A DNA stretch of 52,178 nucleotides, from the NCBI GenBank assembly GCA_021775965.1, contig JAJFGV010000023.1:1-52178 (forward strand). Direction: 5' to 3'. This stretch comes from Alphaproteobacteria bacterium (GTDB taxonomy: Bacteria > Pseudomonadota > Alphaproteobacteria > Micavibrionales > Micavibrionaceae). Under the pieces are notes generated by a model, which saw only the letters and a list, made by a program, of their open reading frames with translations, did no database searches and was not told the origin of the DNA. This document shows, piece after piece, positions 8,664-17,483 of the stretch (position 1 is the stretch's first letter; every line of letters starts with the position of its first letter). Position numbers and translations under genes: made by a program.

Positions 8664-9434
8664 TTATGTATTCGTTTTTAGCGTTAAAAAGGTTTCAAGT
8701 TCGATATGACGCTGTAAAAACCCTTGGAAATCGAAGTCTTTATGGGTGTTTAAGGTTGCTTTAACCGCCTCATCAAGAGGCGTGTTTCGGCTTAATACCA
8801 ATAACATTTCATATTCAGAATCTTCCAGCTTCACAATAACTGAATCAAGTCCCGGCCTGTAAATCATCAGCTTCACACCGCCGCTATCCACACTCATGGT
8901 TTTGTCCGGGTCATCTTTAAGGCAGAAATCTTTAATCTTATCAATTGGGTATTTTGAAGAAAGCAGCTTTACGTTTTGCCGCAATTTCAATTTTAGCTCT
9001 TTCTCCGCCAGTTCGTCTGCCGTCAATGGTTTGTCATCGGCGGCATAATAAGCCTCGTTCATGGCAATTTCCAGCCGCGCCATGTCCGGTAAATACGGAA
9101 GTGCCTTTGCCAGCTCATAGCTTGCAATAAATTTATCAAAGTCAGTACCATACATATTGAGGCAGCCATGGGTCGGCGGGTTTTCGAGGATAAAGCTGCG
9201 GGCCATTAACTCTAAAAATTCATGCCCAACCAGTTTTTCTAAAAGCGGATGGCTGGCAATCATCACATCGGTCAGGCTGCCGACTATATTATTGCGGTAG
9301 ACCTTGAGACGCTCTGGCAGAGGAATATCACCGACATTAAACAATGCTGCAAGATCCTCCGGTGGATCATCCAGAGCCTTCGGATGATCCAGCATGGTAT
9401 CCTTAAAACGTTTTTGAACCTCACTCAGCTGCAT
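8664..9434 (-). CDS. bufC: DUF2063 protein, BufC-type partner of the DUF692 enzyme
   Basis: The start is taken as the ATG at 9434 (MQLSEVQKRF), with GAGGA eight bases upstream; a TTG 18 bases earlier is less likely. The 256-residue product has the DUF2063 N-terminal domain, with RLKVYRNNIVGSLTDVM, SHPLLEKLVGHEFLELMARSF, GCLNMYGTDFDKF and LPYLPDMARLEIAMNEAYYA all recognisable. A C-terminal domain follows. In bufferin and methanobactin-type pathways this protein pairs with the DUF692 (MNIO) enzyme and delivers the precursor peptide. The gene overlaps the end of bufB by 14 bp, consistent with a tight enzyme-partner complex. Confidence 0.9.
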   Translation of the reverse strand: MQLSEVQKRFKDTMLDHPKALDDPPEDLAALFNVGDIPLPERLKVYRNNIVGSLTDVMIASHPLLEKLVGHEFLELMARSFILENPPTHGCLNMYGTDFDKFIASYELAKALPYLPDMARLEIAMNEAYYAADDKPLTADELAEKELKLKLRQNVKLLSSKYPIDKIKDFCLKDDPDKTMSVDSGGVKLMIYRPGLDSVIVKLEDSEYEMLLVLSRNTPLDEAVKATLNTHKDFDFQGFLQRHIELETFLTLKTNT

Positions 9435-10326
9435 TGGCGATGTCCTCTGCAAGCACGCGGTTCATAATATCCCGCGCTTTACTCGCTTCCTCAACCAGCT
9501 TGGATAGCGGTGGAAAATCCTGGTCCCATTCAATTAAAGTTGGCACAGCGCCCAGACGCCGCACGGCGTGTTCATATAAATCCCACACATCTTTTTTCAC
9601 GGACCGTGAGTGCGTATCGATGAGAATAATACCGTCCCCGACTTCCTGTTCGATATGACCGGCCAGATGCATCTCGCCAACTTTGTCTGCATCAATACCG
9701 TCAATATATTCAAACGCGTCATAGCCGTGATTAAACGACTGAACAAAGATATTGTTAATATCAAGAAGAATACCGCAGCCCGATTTTTCCGAGAGGCGGT
9801 TCATAAATTCATATTCACTCATCTCGTTTTCGGCAAAAGCAACATAAGTCGATGGGTTTTCAACCAACATCGTCCTGCCAAAATATTCCTGCGTTCGTTC
9901 AACATTCCGGCAGAGCGTATCCAGCGATCCTTGCGTATAGGGCAGGGGCAGTAAATCATTGAGATGCGCATTGCCGCTGGCACTCCAGGAGGCATGGTCG
10001 GACACATTAAAGGGCTGGTAGATATCGATCAGTTCCTTGAACTGACGCAGGTGTTCTTCATTGACCGGGTCTGTAGAGCCCAAAGACAAACCAACAGCAT
10101 GCAGGCTGAGCTGATATTTCTCGCGGGCTTTGGAAAGGAAATGCCGGTGCGCGCCGCCGCCAAAATAATTCTCCGGGTGGACTTCGAGCCAGCCAACGTC
10201 AGGCGGATTATCGGTCACCTCTTGATAATACGGGTGCCTCAAACCAATACCCACCGGATCGCGTGGGGGCGAAGCCGGTGGGTATAGATTAGGTTTAGGT
10301 TCATTATGTTTCAAATGAACGGACAT
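9421..10326 (-). CDS. bufB: DUF692 multinuclear non-haem iron oxidase (MNIO), BufB-type
   Basis: A 301-residue TIM-barrel enzyme of the DUF692/MNIO family, which contains MbnB. These enzymes use two or three iron ions to modify cysteines of a RiPP precursor, in bufferins to 5-thiooxazole groups (recalled literature). Visible landmarks are GIGLRHPYYQEV, WLEVHPENYFGGG, LHAVGLSLGS, NVSDHASW, LVENPSTY, LLDINNIFVQSFNHG, EMHLAGH, DTHSRSV and PTLIEWDQDFP. These supply the His, Asp and Glu ligands expected for the metal cluster. The gene begins six bases after the bufA1 stop and overlaps bufC. Substrate and product are inferred from the operon. Confidence 0.93.
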   Translation of the reverse strand: MSVHLKHNEPKPNLYPPASPPRDPVGIGLRHPYYQEVTDNPPDVGWLEVHPENYFGGGAHRHFLSKAREKYQLSLHAVGLSLGSTDPVNEEHLRQFKELIDIYQPFNVSDHASWSASGNAHLNDLLPLPYTQGSLDTLCRNVERTQEYFGRTMLVENPSTYVAFAENEMSEYEFMNRLSEKSGCGILLDINNIFVQSFNHGYDAFEYIDGIDADKVGEMHLAGHIEQEVGDGIILIDTHSRSVKKDVWDLYEHAVRRLGAVPTLIEWDQDFPPLSKLVEEASKARDIMNRVLAEDIANAAE

Positions 10327-10332
10327 GAGAAC

Positions 10333-10719
10333 TTAATGCTTGTCCATCATGTCTTTGGCGTGGTCCTTTACGGCATCCACGGCTTTGTCAGTAGCATGAT
10401 CCGCAGCATCGCCAGCAGCGTCATGGGCTGCATCAGTAGCAGCTTCAGCCGCTACAGGTGATGTTGAACCATGCGCAAGGCGCTCGCAAACACCGGCTGG
10501 CAGAGCGATAAATTCGCCGCCTTCACCATCTGTGGCAGCTTGACCAGCACAAGAATGTGTTTTGGCTGCGTTCGCACAGTCATTGGCACCGGCTTTAACA
10601 ACGCCGTAGCATTTTTCTTTTGCAGCGCTTTTTTCAGCCATAGCAGAACCGGCAGCGCCGGCAAGTGTCAAAGCAACAGCACTAGCAATAAGTGTATTTA
10701 CAGTTTTCTTAGCAATCAT
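10333..10719 (-). CDS. bufA1: Bufferin-type RiPP precursor (DUF2282, BufA1) with an unusual Ala/Asp/His tail
   Basis: A 128-residue exported precursor. GGAGGA lies nine bases before the ATG at 10719 and directly abuts an in-frame GTG at 10728, so the ATG is preferred. A Sec signal peptide ends AGSAMA. The DUF2282 core carries the four conserved cysteines (Cys37, 48, 57 and 78) in KCYGVVKAG, NDCA, HSCAG and FIALPAGVCERL. The last 45 residues are a repetitive, probably helical tail rich in Ala, Asp, Lys and His and lacking cysteine. Family members are modified at two of the core cysteines by the DUF692 enzyme and sequester copper or related metals in the periplasm (recalled knowledge). It is the first gene of the operon, directly behind an ECF-type promoter motif. 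Confidence 0.92.
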   Translation of the reverse strand: MIAKKTVNTLIASAVALTLAGAAGSAMAEKSAAKEKCYGVVKAGANDCANAAKTHSCAGQAATDGEGGEFIALPAGVCERLAHGSTSPVAAEAATDAAHDAAGDAADHATDKAVDAVKDHAKDMMDKH

Positions 10720-10783
10720 TTGTTTCACTCCTCCAAGAGTATAGTTGAGTAGTATCGTTATTAAATGAAAGAGGCTTTCACCC

Positions 10784-10817
10784 CCTCGTCTGTTGAACCT
10801 TTCGGCTAAAGACGAGG
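10784..10817. promoter_or_regulatory. Inverted repeat within the buf promoter
   Basis: CCTCGTCT (10784-10791) and AGACGAGG (10810-10817) form a perfect 8-bp inverted repeat with an 18-base gap. It spans the -10 and spacer of the candidate ECF promoter, so it could be an operator. Alternatively it could form a hairpin at the very 5' end of the buf transcript. Confidence 0.4.
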
Positions 10818-10826
10818 CATGGTTAC
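10801..10826 (-). promoter_or_regulatory. SigF-type ECF promoter of the buf operon
   Basis: On the minus strand GTAACC (10826-10821) is followed by exactly 16 bases and CGAA (10804-10801). As I recall it, GTAACC-N16-CGAA is the motif reported upstream of the Caulobacter SigF regulon, which includes the homologous DUF2282-DUF692-DUF2063-DoxX operon. Position fits: transcription would start about 75 bases before the bufA1 ATG. No sigma or anti-sigma gene lies in the window. Confidence 0.75.
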
Positions 10827-10892
10827 ACAGCCTGATAAAAAAATGGAGTCTAAAGTTGCTTTTAACACAGAAAATTTCTACATATTAAAACC

Positions 10893-11816
10893 ATGCAAAT
10901 ATTTGAAACATATAAGAATATTCCATCCGAAGCCCAAAATGCAGTTATCGCAATTGGTAATTTCGATGGTGTGCATAAGGGACATCAGGCTTTATTGGGG
11001 CATGCAAAGGCCAAAGCAGATGAGCTGGGAAAGAAGCTAGGTGTGCTGACATTTGAGCCGCATCCGCGCTCTTTATTCCGTCCTGATGATCCGCCGTTTC
11101 GGATTACACCCGCTACGCTGAAGGCAGACCGCTTAAAGGATATTGGCATCGACTATATATATGCCGTTCCCTTTGACTGGGATTTTGCCAGCCAGAGCGC
11201 CGAAGATTTTGTTGAGAATGTTCTTAAACAGGGATTAAACCCGGATCATGTTGTGGTCGGTTATGATTTTTGTTTCGGGCAATTGCGCAAAGGTTCGCCG
11301 GAGACAATTAAAAAAGCCGGGCTGGATGTAACGGTCATAGATAAAGTCACGGCAGATGACAAGGAAGCGATTTCCTCCAGCCGCATTAGAACGGCTTTGC
11401 GTCACGGCGAGATAGAAACGGCGAATAATCTTCTGGGGTGGGAATGGGAAATACGTGGTGAAATTGTCCATGGAGATCGCCGCGGGCATGAGCTTGGTTT
11501 TCCGACCGCCAATGTACCACTCAATGGTACGCTTCATCCAGCCTACGGCGTTTATGCAACGGAAGTAAAAATCGAGGATGAAGATCAATGGCGACCGTCG
11601 GCGACCAATATAGGTATTCGTCCAATGTATGAGGTCGAGGAAGGGCTGGTCGAAGCGCATATCTTCGGTTTTAATGAGGAAATCTACGGTAAGACCCTAA
11701 CCATCCGCCCGGTCAAACGCCTGCGCGGCGAAGCCAAATTTAGCTCAGTCGATGATCTGGTGGAGCAAATGGGCAAAGATTGCGAGCAAGCGCGGCAAAT
11801 CCTTCAAAATTCTTGA
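10893..11816 (+). CDS. ribF: Bifunctional riboflavin kinase / FMN adenylyltransferase
   Basis: Makes FMN from riboflavin and then FAD. In the 307-residue protein the N-terminal nucleotidyltransferase domain carries IGNFDGVHKGHQALL (HxGH-type motif) and SSSRIRTALRHGEI. The C-terminal flavokinase domain carries GDRRGHELGFPTANV and the Glu in VEAHIFGFNEEIYG. The length is normal. The ATG at 10893 has only a weak ribosome-binding site. It precedes ileS by 34 bp, the common proteobacterial ribF-ileS order, and is divergent from the buf operon. Confidence 0.96.
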   Translation: MQIFETYKNIPSEAQNAVIAIGNFDGVHKGHQALLGHAKAKADELGKKLGVLTFEPHPRSLFRPDDPPFRITPATLKADRLKDIGIDYIYAVPFDWDFASQSAEDFVENVLKQGLNPDHVVVGYDFCFGQLRKGSPETIKKAGLDVTVIDKVTADDKEAISSSRIRTALRHGEIETANNLLGWEWEIRGEIVHGDRRGHELGFPTANVPLNGTLHPAYGVYATEVKIEDEDQWRPSATNIGIRPMYEVEEGLVEAHIFGFNEEIYGKTLTIRPVKRLRGEAKFSSVDDLVEQMGKDCEQARQILQNS

Positions 11817-11850
11817 TTAATCAAGCTTTTCTGGTCATAGTGCGGTCCTT

Positions 11851-14730
11851 ATGACTGAAGATAATAAAAACGATAAAGACAAATACCGCGATACCGTTTT
11901 CCTGCCGAAGACGGAGTTTCCTATGCGCGGTGGCCTGCCGCAAAAAGAGCCGGAAATTCTTGCAAAATGGCAGGAGATGGATCTCTACGGCAAAATCCGT
12001 GAAGCCTCCAAAGGTAAAGAAAAATGGGTGCTGCATGATGGCCCGCCTTACGCCAACGGTCACATTCATATGGGCCATGCGGTCAATAAAATCCTTAAAG
12101 ACGTCGTGGTTAAATCCTATTCTATGCTGGGCTATGATGCGCCCTATATTCCGGGTTGGGATTGTCATGGCCTGCCGATCGAATGGAAGATCGAGGAAAA
12201 GTACCGTAATGCCGGTAAGGACAAAGACGAAGTCGAGCCGCTTAAGTTTCGGGATGAGTGCCGAAAATTTGCGGATGAATGGGTGAAGATTCAGAGCGAA
12301 GAATTTCAACGCCTCGGCATTTCCGGTGACTGGAAAGCAAAAGAAGATGCCGCCGGTAACCCGGTCGGCGGGCCATACCTCACCATGACCAACCGCGCCG
12401 AGGGAAAAATCGTGCGAGAGATTCATAGATTCGCTTCTAACGGTGGCCTCTATAAAGGTGTGAAGCCTGTGATGTGGTCGACGGTTGAAAAAACCGCTCT
12501 GGCCGAAGCAGAAGTGGAATATAAAGAACACAAATCGATCACCGTCTGGGTGAATTTTCTGATCGTTAAAACAGACCATGCGCTTCTTAAAGATGCTTCG
12601 ATTGTTATCTGGACAACAACGCCATGGACGCTGCCAAGCAACCGTGCTGTGGCGTTCGGGGCGGATATCGAATACGGCGTGTTCGAAATTAAATCCGTGC
12701 TTGAGGGCAGCCGTGCAAAAACAGGCGATAAAATTGTACTGGCCCTTTCCCTTGCGGATGGTGTCAAAGAGCAAGCGAAAATTGAAGAGTGGGAACAGTT
12801 GGGAACGTTAAAAGGCTCTGATGTTGCTGGCGCGGTTTGTAGTCATCCTTTGCATGGGCAGGGTTACGATTTCGATGTGCCGGCACTCGAAGGCGACTTT
12901 GTAACAGAAGAAGCTGGCACCGGTTTTGTGCATATCGCCCCCGGTCATGGACAGGATGACTTTTATTTAGGGCATGCTAATGATATCGAAATCACAGACA
13001 ATGTTGCTGACGACGGAAAATTCCGCGAGCATGTGCCGCTCTTTGCAGGGTTAGAAGTCTACACGCAGGACGGCAAAATGGGCGATGGTAATTTCGCTGT
13101 GCTCAAGGCGCTGGATGAAACTGGTGCGCTGCTCTCTAAAGGCAGTCTGCGCCACGAATACCCGCATAGCTGGCGTTCCGGTGCACCGGTGATTTTCCGC
13201 ACGACGCCGCAATGGTTTATCTCGATGGATACAAATGATCTGCGTGACAAAGCATTAAAAGGTATCAAGGAAACGAACTGGGTTCCGGCCAAAGGCGAAG
13301 CGCGCATCAATGCAATGATTGAACAGCGCCCCGATTGGTGCATCTCGCGTCAACGGGCCTGGGGAACGCCGATTGCTTTGTTCGTGCATAAAGACAGCGG
13401 TGAAACACTGACCGATGAAAATGTTTTAAACCGCATCGGCGATATTTTTGAAGAGGAAGGGTCTGATAGTTGGTGGTCTCGTGACGCGCAGGATTTCCTG
13501 GGTGACGATTACAAAGCGGACGATTACGACCAGGTTTTTGACATTGTCGATGTCTGGTTTGAATCCGGCTCGACCCACGCGTTTGTGGTTGGTGATACAA
13601 AAACATGGCCGGTCTATGAGGGCGTCGATAAAGTTGATCTGTATCTCGAAGGCTCCGATCAGCATCGCGGCTGGTTCCATTCTTCCTTGCTCACAGCTTG
13701 TGGTACGCGCGGCGCACCGCCCTATAAAACTGTGCTGACCCATGGTTTCGTGCTCGATGAAAAGGGCTATAAAATGTCCAAATCGGCAGGCAATGTCGTT
13801 GATCCGCTGAAGATGATGGAGCAATACGGCGCCGATATTTTGCGTCTGTGGACGATGACATCGGATTTTGCTGAAGACATTCGCATCGGCAAGGACTCTC
13901 TTAAGCAAACCGCTGATCTTTACCGCCGTATCAGAAATACCTTGCGTTTTCTTTTGGGGGCGCTCGATGGATTTACAAAATCTGAAGCCGTTGATATCAA
14001 AGATTTAAACACGCTGCCAGAGCTAGAGCAGCTGGTCCTACACCGCTTGTATGAAATGGACCAAAAAGTCCGCGCCCATATTAAGGGCTATGAATTTCTA
14101 AAGCTTGCGAAAGCCCTGCATGATTTTTGTAACGAAGATCTCTCGGCATTTTATTTCGACATCCGCAAAGACAGACTTTATTGCGATCGCCCCGACAGTT
14201 TCGAGCGCCGCGCCACCCGCACTGCGATGGCAGAAGTTTTGAACGTGCTAATGGCGTGGCTGGCACCGATCTTGAGCTTTACAGCGGAAGAAGCGTGGGC
14301 TCAGCGTCCCGATGGCGTCTTTGAAGGTGCTGATAGTGTTCACTTACGCAGTTTCCCCAACGTGCCAAAAGAATGGCAGAATGAACCTCTTTCGACTAGA
14401 TGGGAAGAAATCAAAAAAATTCGCAAGAGTGTTTTGGAGGAAATTGAGCCTATGCGTGCCAGCAAAGAGTTGGGTTCTTCACTGGAAGCTCTGCCCGTTA
14501 TTACAACAGATAGCGATGATGTTAAATCCCTCAAAGATGAGATGGCCGATATCTGTATCACATCACAAATTGAAATTTCTGACGGCGCGTTATCGGTTAA
14601 AATCAAAAAAGCCGATGGTGATAAATGCCTGCGCTGCTGGAAAGTTTTACCTGAGGTCAGTGAAACAACTGGCCATCTATGCAACCGCTGCAGCGATGCA
14701 GTCGAAAATCATAAGAAAGAAGCAGCTTAG
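11851..14730 (+). CDS. ileS: Isoleucyl-tRNA synthetase
   Basis: Charges tRNA-Ile. The 959-residue class I enzyme carries the HIGH-type motif in [18 protein letters not shown], the CP1 editing domain ([14 protein letters not shown] and [17 protein letters not shown]), [11 protein letters not shown], and [12 protein letters not shown]. It ends with the bacterial C-terminal zinc finger CLRCWKV...CNRC. This is the bacterial type (IleS1-like) with the zinc-binding tail. Its stop overlaps the end of the convergent msrA gene by 4 bp. lspA, its usual downstream neighbour, is missing here. Confidence 0.98.
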   Translation: MTEDNKNDKDKYRDTVFLPKTEFPMRGGLPQKEPEILAKWQEMDLYGKIREASKGKEKWVLHDGPPYANGHIHMGHAVNKILKDVVVKSYSMLGYDAPYIPGWDCHGLPIEWKIEEKYRNAGKDKDEVEPLKFRDECRKFADEWVKIQSEEFQRLGISGDWKAKEDAAGNPVGGPYLTMTNRAEGKIVREIHRFASNGGLYKGVKPVMWSTVEKTALAEAEVEYKEHKSITVWVNFLIVKTDHALLKDASIVIWTTTPWTLPSNRAVAFGADIEYGVFEIKSVLEGSRAKTGDKIVLALSLADGVKEQAKIEEWEQLGTLKGSDVAGAVCSHPLHGQGYDFDVPALEGDFVTEEAGTGFVHIAPGHGQDDFYLGHANDIEITDNVADDGKFREHVPLFAGLEVYTQDGKMGDGNFAVLKALDETGALLSKGSLRHEYPHSWRSGAPVIFRTTPQWFISMDTNDLRDKALKGIKETNWVPAKGEARINAMIEQRPDWCISRQRAWGTPIALFVHKDSGETLTDENVLNRIGDIFEEEGSDSWWSRDAQDFLGDDYKADDYDQVFDIVDVWFESGSTHAFVVGDTKTWPVYEGVDKVDLYLEGSDQHRGWFHSSLLTACGTRGAPPYKTVLTHGFVLDEKGYKMSKSAGNVVDPLKMMEQYGADILRLWTMTSDFAEDIRIGKDSLKQTADLYRRIRNTLRFLLGALDGFTKSEAVDIKDLNTLPELEQLVLHRLYEMDQKVRAHIKGYEFLKLAKALHDFCNEDLSAFYFDIRKDRLYCDRPDSFERRATRTAMAEVLNVLMAWLAPILSFTAEEAWAQRPDGVFEGADSVHLRSFPNVPKEWQNEPLSTRWEEIKKIRKSVLEEIEPMRASKELGSSLEALPVITTDSDDVKSLKDEMADICITSQIEISDGALSVKIKKADGDKCLRCWKVLPEVSETTGHLCNRCSDAVENHKKEAA

Positions 14731-15350
14731 CGCTTCCGCTGCTGTTTCAGATACATCCGTATATGCGGCTGGCCATTTTCTTTTTCGTACTTCTCGTAAT
14801 ATTGTTGGTGGTGGTCTTCGCCTTCCCAAAATGTTTCTACTGGAACCACGGCTGTCACAATTGGATCGGGGTAAACTTTATTCATGTTCACCCGTTTAAT
14901 CATTTTTTCGGCATCGCGTTTCTGCCCCTCGTCATGGTAAAAAATTGCCGAGCGATACTGCGTGCCGGTATCAACGCCTTGCTGGTTCAGCGTCGTCGGA
15001 TCATGCGCTTTGGTCAGGAAAAATTCCAGCAGATCTTTGTATTTTAATTTCTTCGGATCAAACGTGACTTCGATCACTTCGGCATGACCTGTGTTGCCGG
15101 TGGATATTTGCTCATAAGAAGGTGTTTCAGATTCACCTCCCATATAGCCAACGCGGGTGAATAAAACACCATCCAGCGCCCGGTATTCACTTTCCAGGCA
15201 CCAGAAACAGCCGCCGCCTAACGTGGCGACAGGGTATCCTTCGGGTTTTTCGCTCATTAAATCATCCCCTTTCTCAATATAGGCAGCTGCCATCGGCGCG
15301 CCCAGCAAAAGGGCCGCCAAGCTCAATAAAAACAGCCTTAATGCCCGCAT
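14727..15350 (-). CDS. msrA: Peptide-methionine (S)-S-oxide reductase MsrA, exported
   Basis: Reduces methionine-S-sulfoxide in damaged proteins. The catalytic motif [17 protein letters not shown] is intact, followed by [17 protein letters not shown] and [10 protein letters not shown]. The ATG at 15350, with GAAGGA seven bases upstream, gives 207 residues starting [20 protein letters not shown], a clear signal peptide. The enzyme should therefore act in the periplasm, where bufferins also act. A TTG five codons earlier is less likely. It is a single-domain MsrA with no MsrB fused. Confidence 0.95.
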   Translation of the reverse strand: MRALRLFLLSLAALLLGAPMAAAYIEKGDDLMSEKPEGYPVATLGGGCFWCLESEYRALDGVLFTRVGYMGGESETPSYEQISTGNTGHAEVIEVTFDPKKLKYKDLLEFFLTKAHDPTTLNQQGVDTGTQYRSAIFYHDEGQKRDAEKMIKRVNMNKVYPDPIVTAVVPVETFWEGEDHHQQYYEKYEKENGQPHIRMYLKQQRKR

Positions 15351-15402
15351 CTTTGATTCCTTCAAAATATAGGTTTAAAATAGTACTATAGCTACTTAAG
15401 CA

Positions 15403-15427
15403 TTCGCGTTATGACTGAAAATGTTAC
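15403..15427 (-). promoter_or_regulatory. Weak ECF-like promoter candidate upstream of msrA
   Basis: On the minus strand GTAACA is followed by 15 bases and CGAA, about 50 bases before the msrA start. It resembles the GTAACC-N16-CGAA motif of the buf operon but differs at one -35 base and in spacing. Co-regulation is possible but weakly supported. Confidence 0.3.
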
Positions 15428-15451
15428 ATCCTCCATATTACCCAATGGTCC

Positions 15452-16177
15452 GTGATGATAAAAATTACTTCACCGAGTTTTGATAAACGCCTCAGCGACG
15501 ATCCGCCTGATGTCATCGTATTGCATTATACGGGGATGGGGAGTGCCTTGGAATCTCTGGAGGTTTTGTGCGACCCGTTTGCCAAGGTCAGTGCCCATTA
15601 TTTTATTGATGAAGACGGTAGTGTTCTCAATCTTGTGAAAGAAGATAAGCGCGCTTGGCATTCCGGCATTTCCTTCTGGAAGGGGGATACGGATGTGAAC
15701 TCGCGCTCTATCGGTATTGAACTTGTGAACCCGGGCCATGAATTTGGCTATAAGAATTTCACAGAGGCGCAGATGAAAGCCGTCATAGAGCTGTGCCAGG
15801 CCCTCATCAAAAAGTACAAAATTTTACCTGATAATATTCTTGGCCATTCCGATGTGGCGCCAGAGCGTAAAATAGATCCCGGTGAGCTCTTTGACTGGGA
15901 ACGATTGGCACAAGAGGGGATCGGGCTTTGGCCGGATCCCACCATGGAAGATTTCGAGGCCGCCGAAGACCTTGTCAAAAACGAATATAACTTCCAGCAT
16001 CTTCTGGCAGAATACGGCTACAACCCGCTGGCAGCCTATGTTGATGTTGTTACCGCCTTTCACCGTCACTTTTATCCTGAAAAATTCGGCGAAGGTGGCA
16101 AGCCCGGTGAGGTCGATGAAACCAGTGCCGCAAGACTTTTGGCGCTTGTCCGTGCCGCTCATAAAGACGAAACTTGA
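15452..16177 (+). CDS. AmpD/AmiD-like N-acetylmuramoyl-L-alanine amidase
   Basis: A 241-residue zinc amidase of the Amidase_2/PGRP fold that cleaves the MurNAc-L-Ala bond of peptidoglycan or its turnover products. Visible landmarks are VIVLHYTGMGSA (zinc His), VSAHYFIDEDGSVLNLV, AWHSGISFW, SIGIELVNPG (catalytic Glu region) and ILGHSDVAPERKIDPG (second zinc His, and Asp). A C-terminal region of about 75 residues follows and resembles a peptidoglycan-binding domain. No signal peptide is seen, which favours a cytoplasmic recycling role. The start is the GTG at 15452 or the adjacent ATG at 15455. Its stop overlaps the candidate rnpB promoter. Confidence 0.92.
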   Translation: MMIKITSPSFDKRLSDDPPDVIVLHYTGMGSALESLEVLCDPFAKVSAHYFIDEDGSVLNLVKEDKRAWHSGISFWKGDTDVNSRSIGIELVNPGHEFGYKNFTEAQMKAVIELCQALIKKYKILPDNILGHSDVAPERKIDPGELFDWERLAQEGIGLWPDPTMEDFEAAEDLVKNEYNFQHLLAEYGYNPLAAYVDVVTAFHRHFYPEKFGEGGKPGEVDETSAARLLALVRAAHKDET

Positions 16178-16202
16178 TAAAACCTACAAAAGCTGGCAGA
16201 TT
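16174..16202 (+). promoter_or_regulatory. Candidate rnpB promoter
   Basis: TTGATA (16174-16179), a 17-base spacer and CAGATT (16197-16202) would place the transcription start near 16209. That is just before the first base-paired position of RNase P RNA. The -35 is good and the -10 is poor. Confidence 0.4.
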
Positions 16203-16210
16203 ACGTCCAA

Positions 16211-16585
16211 TCAGAAGATCGGATGGCTACTCTACTTTGTAGGGAGGAAAGTCCGGGCTTCACACAAATACGGCGCCGGGTAACTCCCGGAGGGAGTGAT
16301 CCCATGGAAAGTGCCACAGAAAACAGACCGCCGATGGCTGGTTCTCTCGAGAAGTCAGAACAGGTAAGGATGAAAAGGTGCGGTAAGAGCGCACCGCGGG
16401 GCTGGTAACAGTTCTGGCATGGTAAACCCCGCCGGAAGCAAGACCAAATAGGAACCACATAGGGCGGATTTGTGCGCTGGTGGTTCGGGTAGGTCGCTCG
16501 AGGTATTCGGTAACGGGTATCCCAGATGAATGGCCATCTCCTGCTTTTGCAGGGACAGAACCCGGCTTACAGATCTTCTGGTTAT
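16211..16585 (+). ncRNA. rnpB: RNase P RNA (bacterial type A)
   Basis: The catalytic RNA that matures tRNA 5' ends. The ends are defined by a perfect 9-bp P1 helix: CAGAAGATC (16212-16220) with GATCTTCTG (16572-16580). Universally conserved blocks are present in order: GAGGAAAGTCCGGGCT, GTGCCACAGAAAACAGACCG, the GGTGCGGTAAGAGCGCACC hairpin, GCAAGACCAAATAGG, TAGGTCGCTCGAGG, CAGATGAATGG, and ACAGAACCCGGCTTACAG at the 3' end. The length of about 375 nt is normal. It is followed immediately by a strong terminator. Confidence 0.97.
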
Positions 16586-16590
16586 GACAT

Positions 16591-16623
16591 AAAACCGTCC
16601 AGTTCTGCTGGGCGGTTTTTTGT
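16591..16623 (+). terminator. Rho-independent terminator of rnpB
   Basis: A 12-bp stem (16591-16602 with 16608-16619, one G-U pair) with a 5-base loop, followed by a T-run. It may also act in reverse for the convergent gene ending at 16637. Confidence 0.9.
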
Positions 16624-16636
16624 TAAGGACTAAGGT

Positions 16637-17483
16637 TTAGCTGTAGTTTCCGGCCGGGCCTGGCGGCACGTTTTTATAATCTTCGCGGATTTCGTCCTGC
16701 TGGTTCTTGAGATTCAGTTGGTCTATCTCATTGTAGAGCTCACCCATTTTTTCTGGATTGCTGAGCAAGCCCTGCGGGTCACTGTCGTAATCGGCGTATT
16801 CTGACTCCCGACCTTTAGGCCACATTTTGTCGACAAGATTATCATCTTTGCCGGGCGTCCATTCACCACTCCAAAATCCTTCATCCGTTTCTTTCTCTAC
16901 TTCAGAGGGGATAGAAAATCCTGCAAACTGCGCAAGCGCAACCGCCATACCATTGGAGTTTGACTCTGTACGATCAGAAGGGTCTGTTAGCTTTGTGTAT
17001 TTAAAGCCTTCACCAAAATCATCCCGCAGTTCGGTAAAGGATGCAAATTCAACCATTTTGGCAAAGGGAACCAGAATGTCTGGTCCCGTACCCTCGATAA
17101 GTACGCCGCGTCCTTCTTCTTGCGAGTCTTTAACAACAAAATTATCTCTCTTATTATCGTCCAGAACCGGGGCAAAAACGCCATCGTCGGCATAAAAAGT
17201 TGCGTTTCCGCTATCGGGATCAAGACTCCATAAATCAAGGGTGGTCACCATATTTCCGTTAGGGTCCATAAGTTCTATGTTCATATGTATGCCTGGAGTA
17301 AAGGGAATCTGGTAAGCAACCATATCTATATGCCAGCCATTCTGCTGAAATTCAGGGCTTTCAAAGATTTGTCTTAGTTTGTTGCTATGATAATTTGGAT
17401 GATCAAGATCAGTGATGGGTGGCTTAGTAGCCGTTATGCCCTGTGCATTCTTATTAAAAGCCTTTTTTGTCTGAATCGGCCAT
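16637..17483 (-). pseudogene. Unknown protein gene with apparent 1-base insertion in a 5' A6 run
   Basis: The uninterrupted part (16637-17323, 228 codons from an internal ATG) encodes an acidic protein of no family I recognise; Asp, Glu, Asn and Pro are frequent. The same frame stays open and coding-like for 50 more codons upstream of that ATG but has no ATG, GTG or TTG there. In the neighbouring frame an ATG at 17483 reads MADSDKKGF and then stops. Dropping one A from the A6 run (T6 at 17463-17468) joins the two as MADSDKKAFNKNAQG and gives a 281-residue protein. So this is either a recent frameshift, a sequencing or assembly error, or a slippage site. No signal peptide or membrane segment is visible. 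It is convergent with rnpB. Confidence 0.6.

Noticed and set aside
11811-11830. Terminator between ribF and ileS at the CTTGATTAATCAAG palindrome
   Set aside because: The stem is only about 5 bp and AT-rich once a loop is allowed, and ileS starts 30 bp later in the usual co-transcribed order.
11821-12774. A 317-codon open frame on the minus strand across the start of ileS
   Set aside because: It lies wholly antisense to a certain gene and its translation is rich in His, Phe and Arg with no family features, so it is a shadow frame.
17463-17470. Programmed -1 frameshift at the A6 run
   Set aside because: The downstream frame needs a skip of one base (+1), and the site is not in the right phase for a classic A-AAA-AAG -1 slip.
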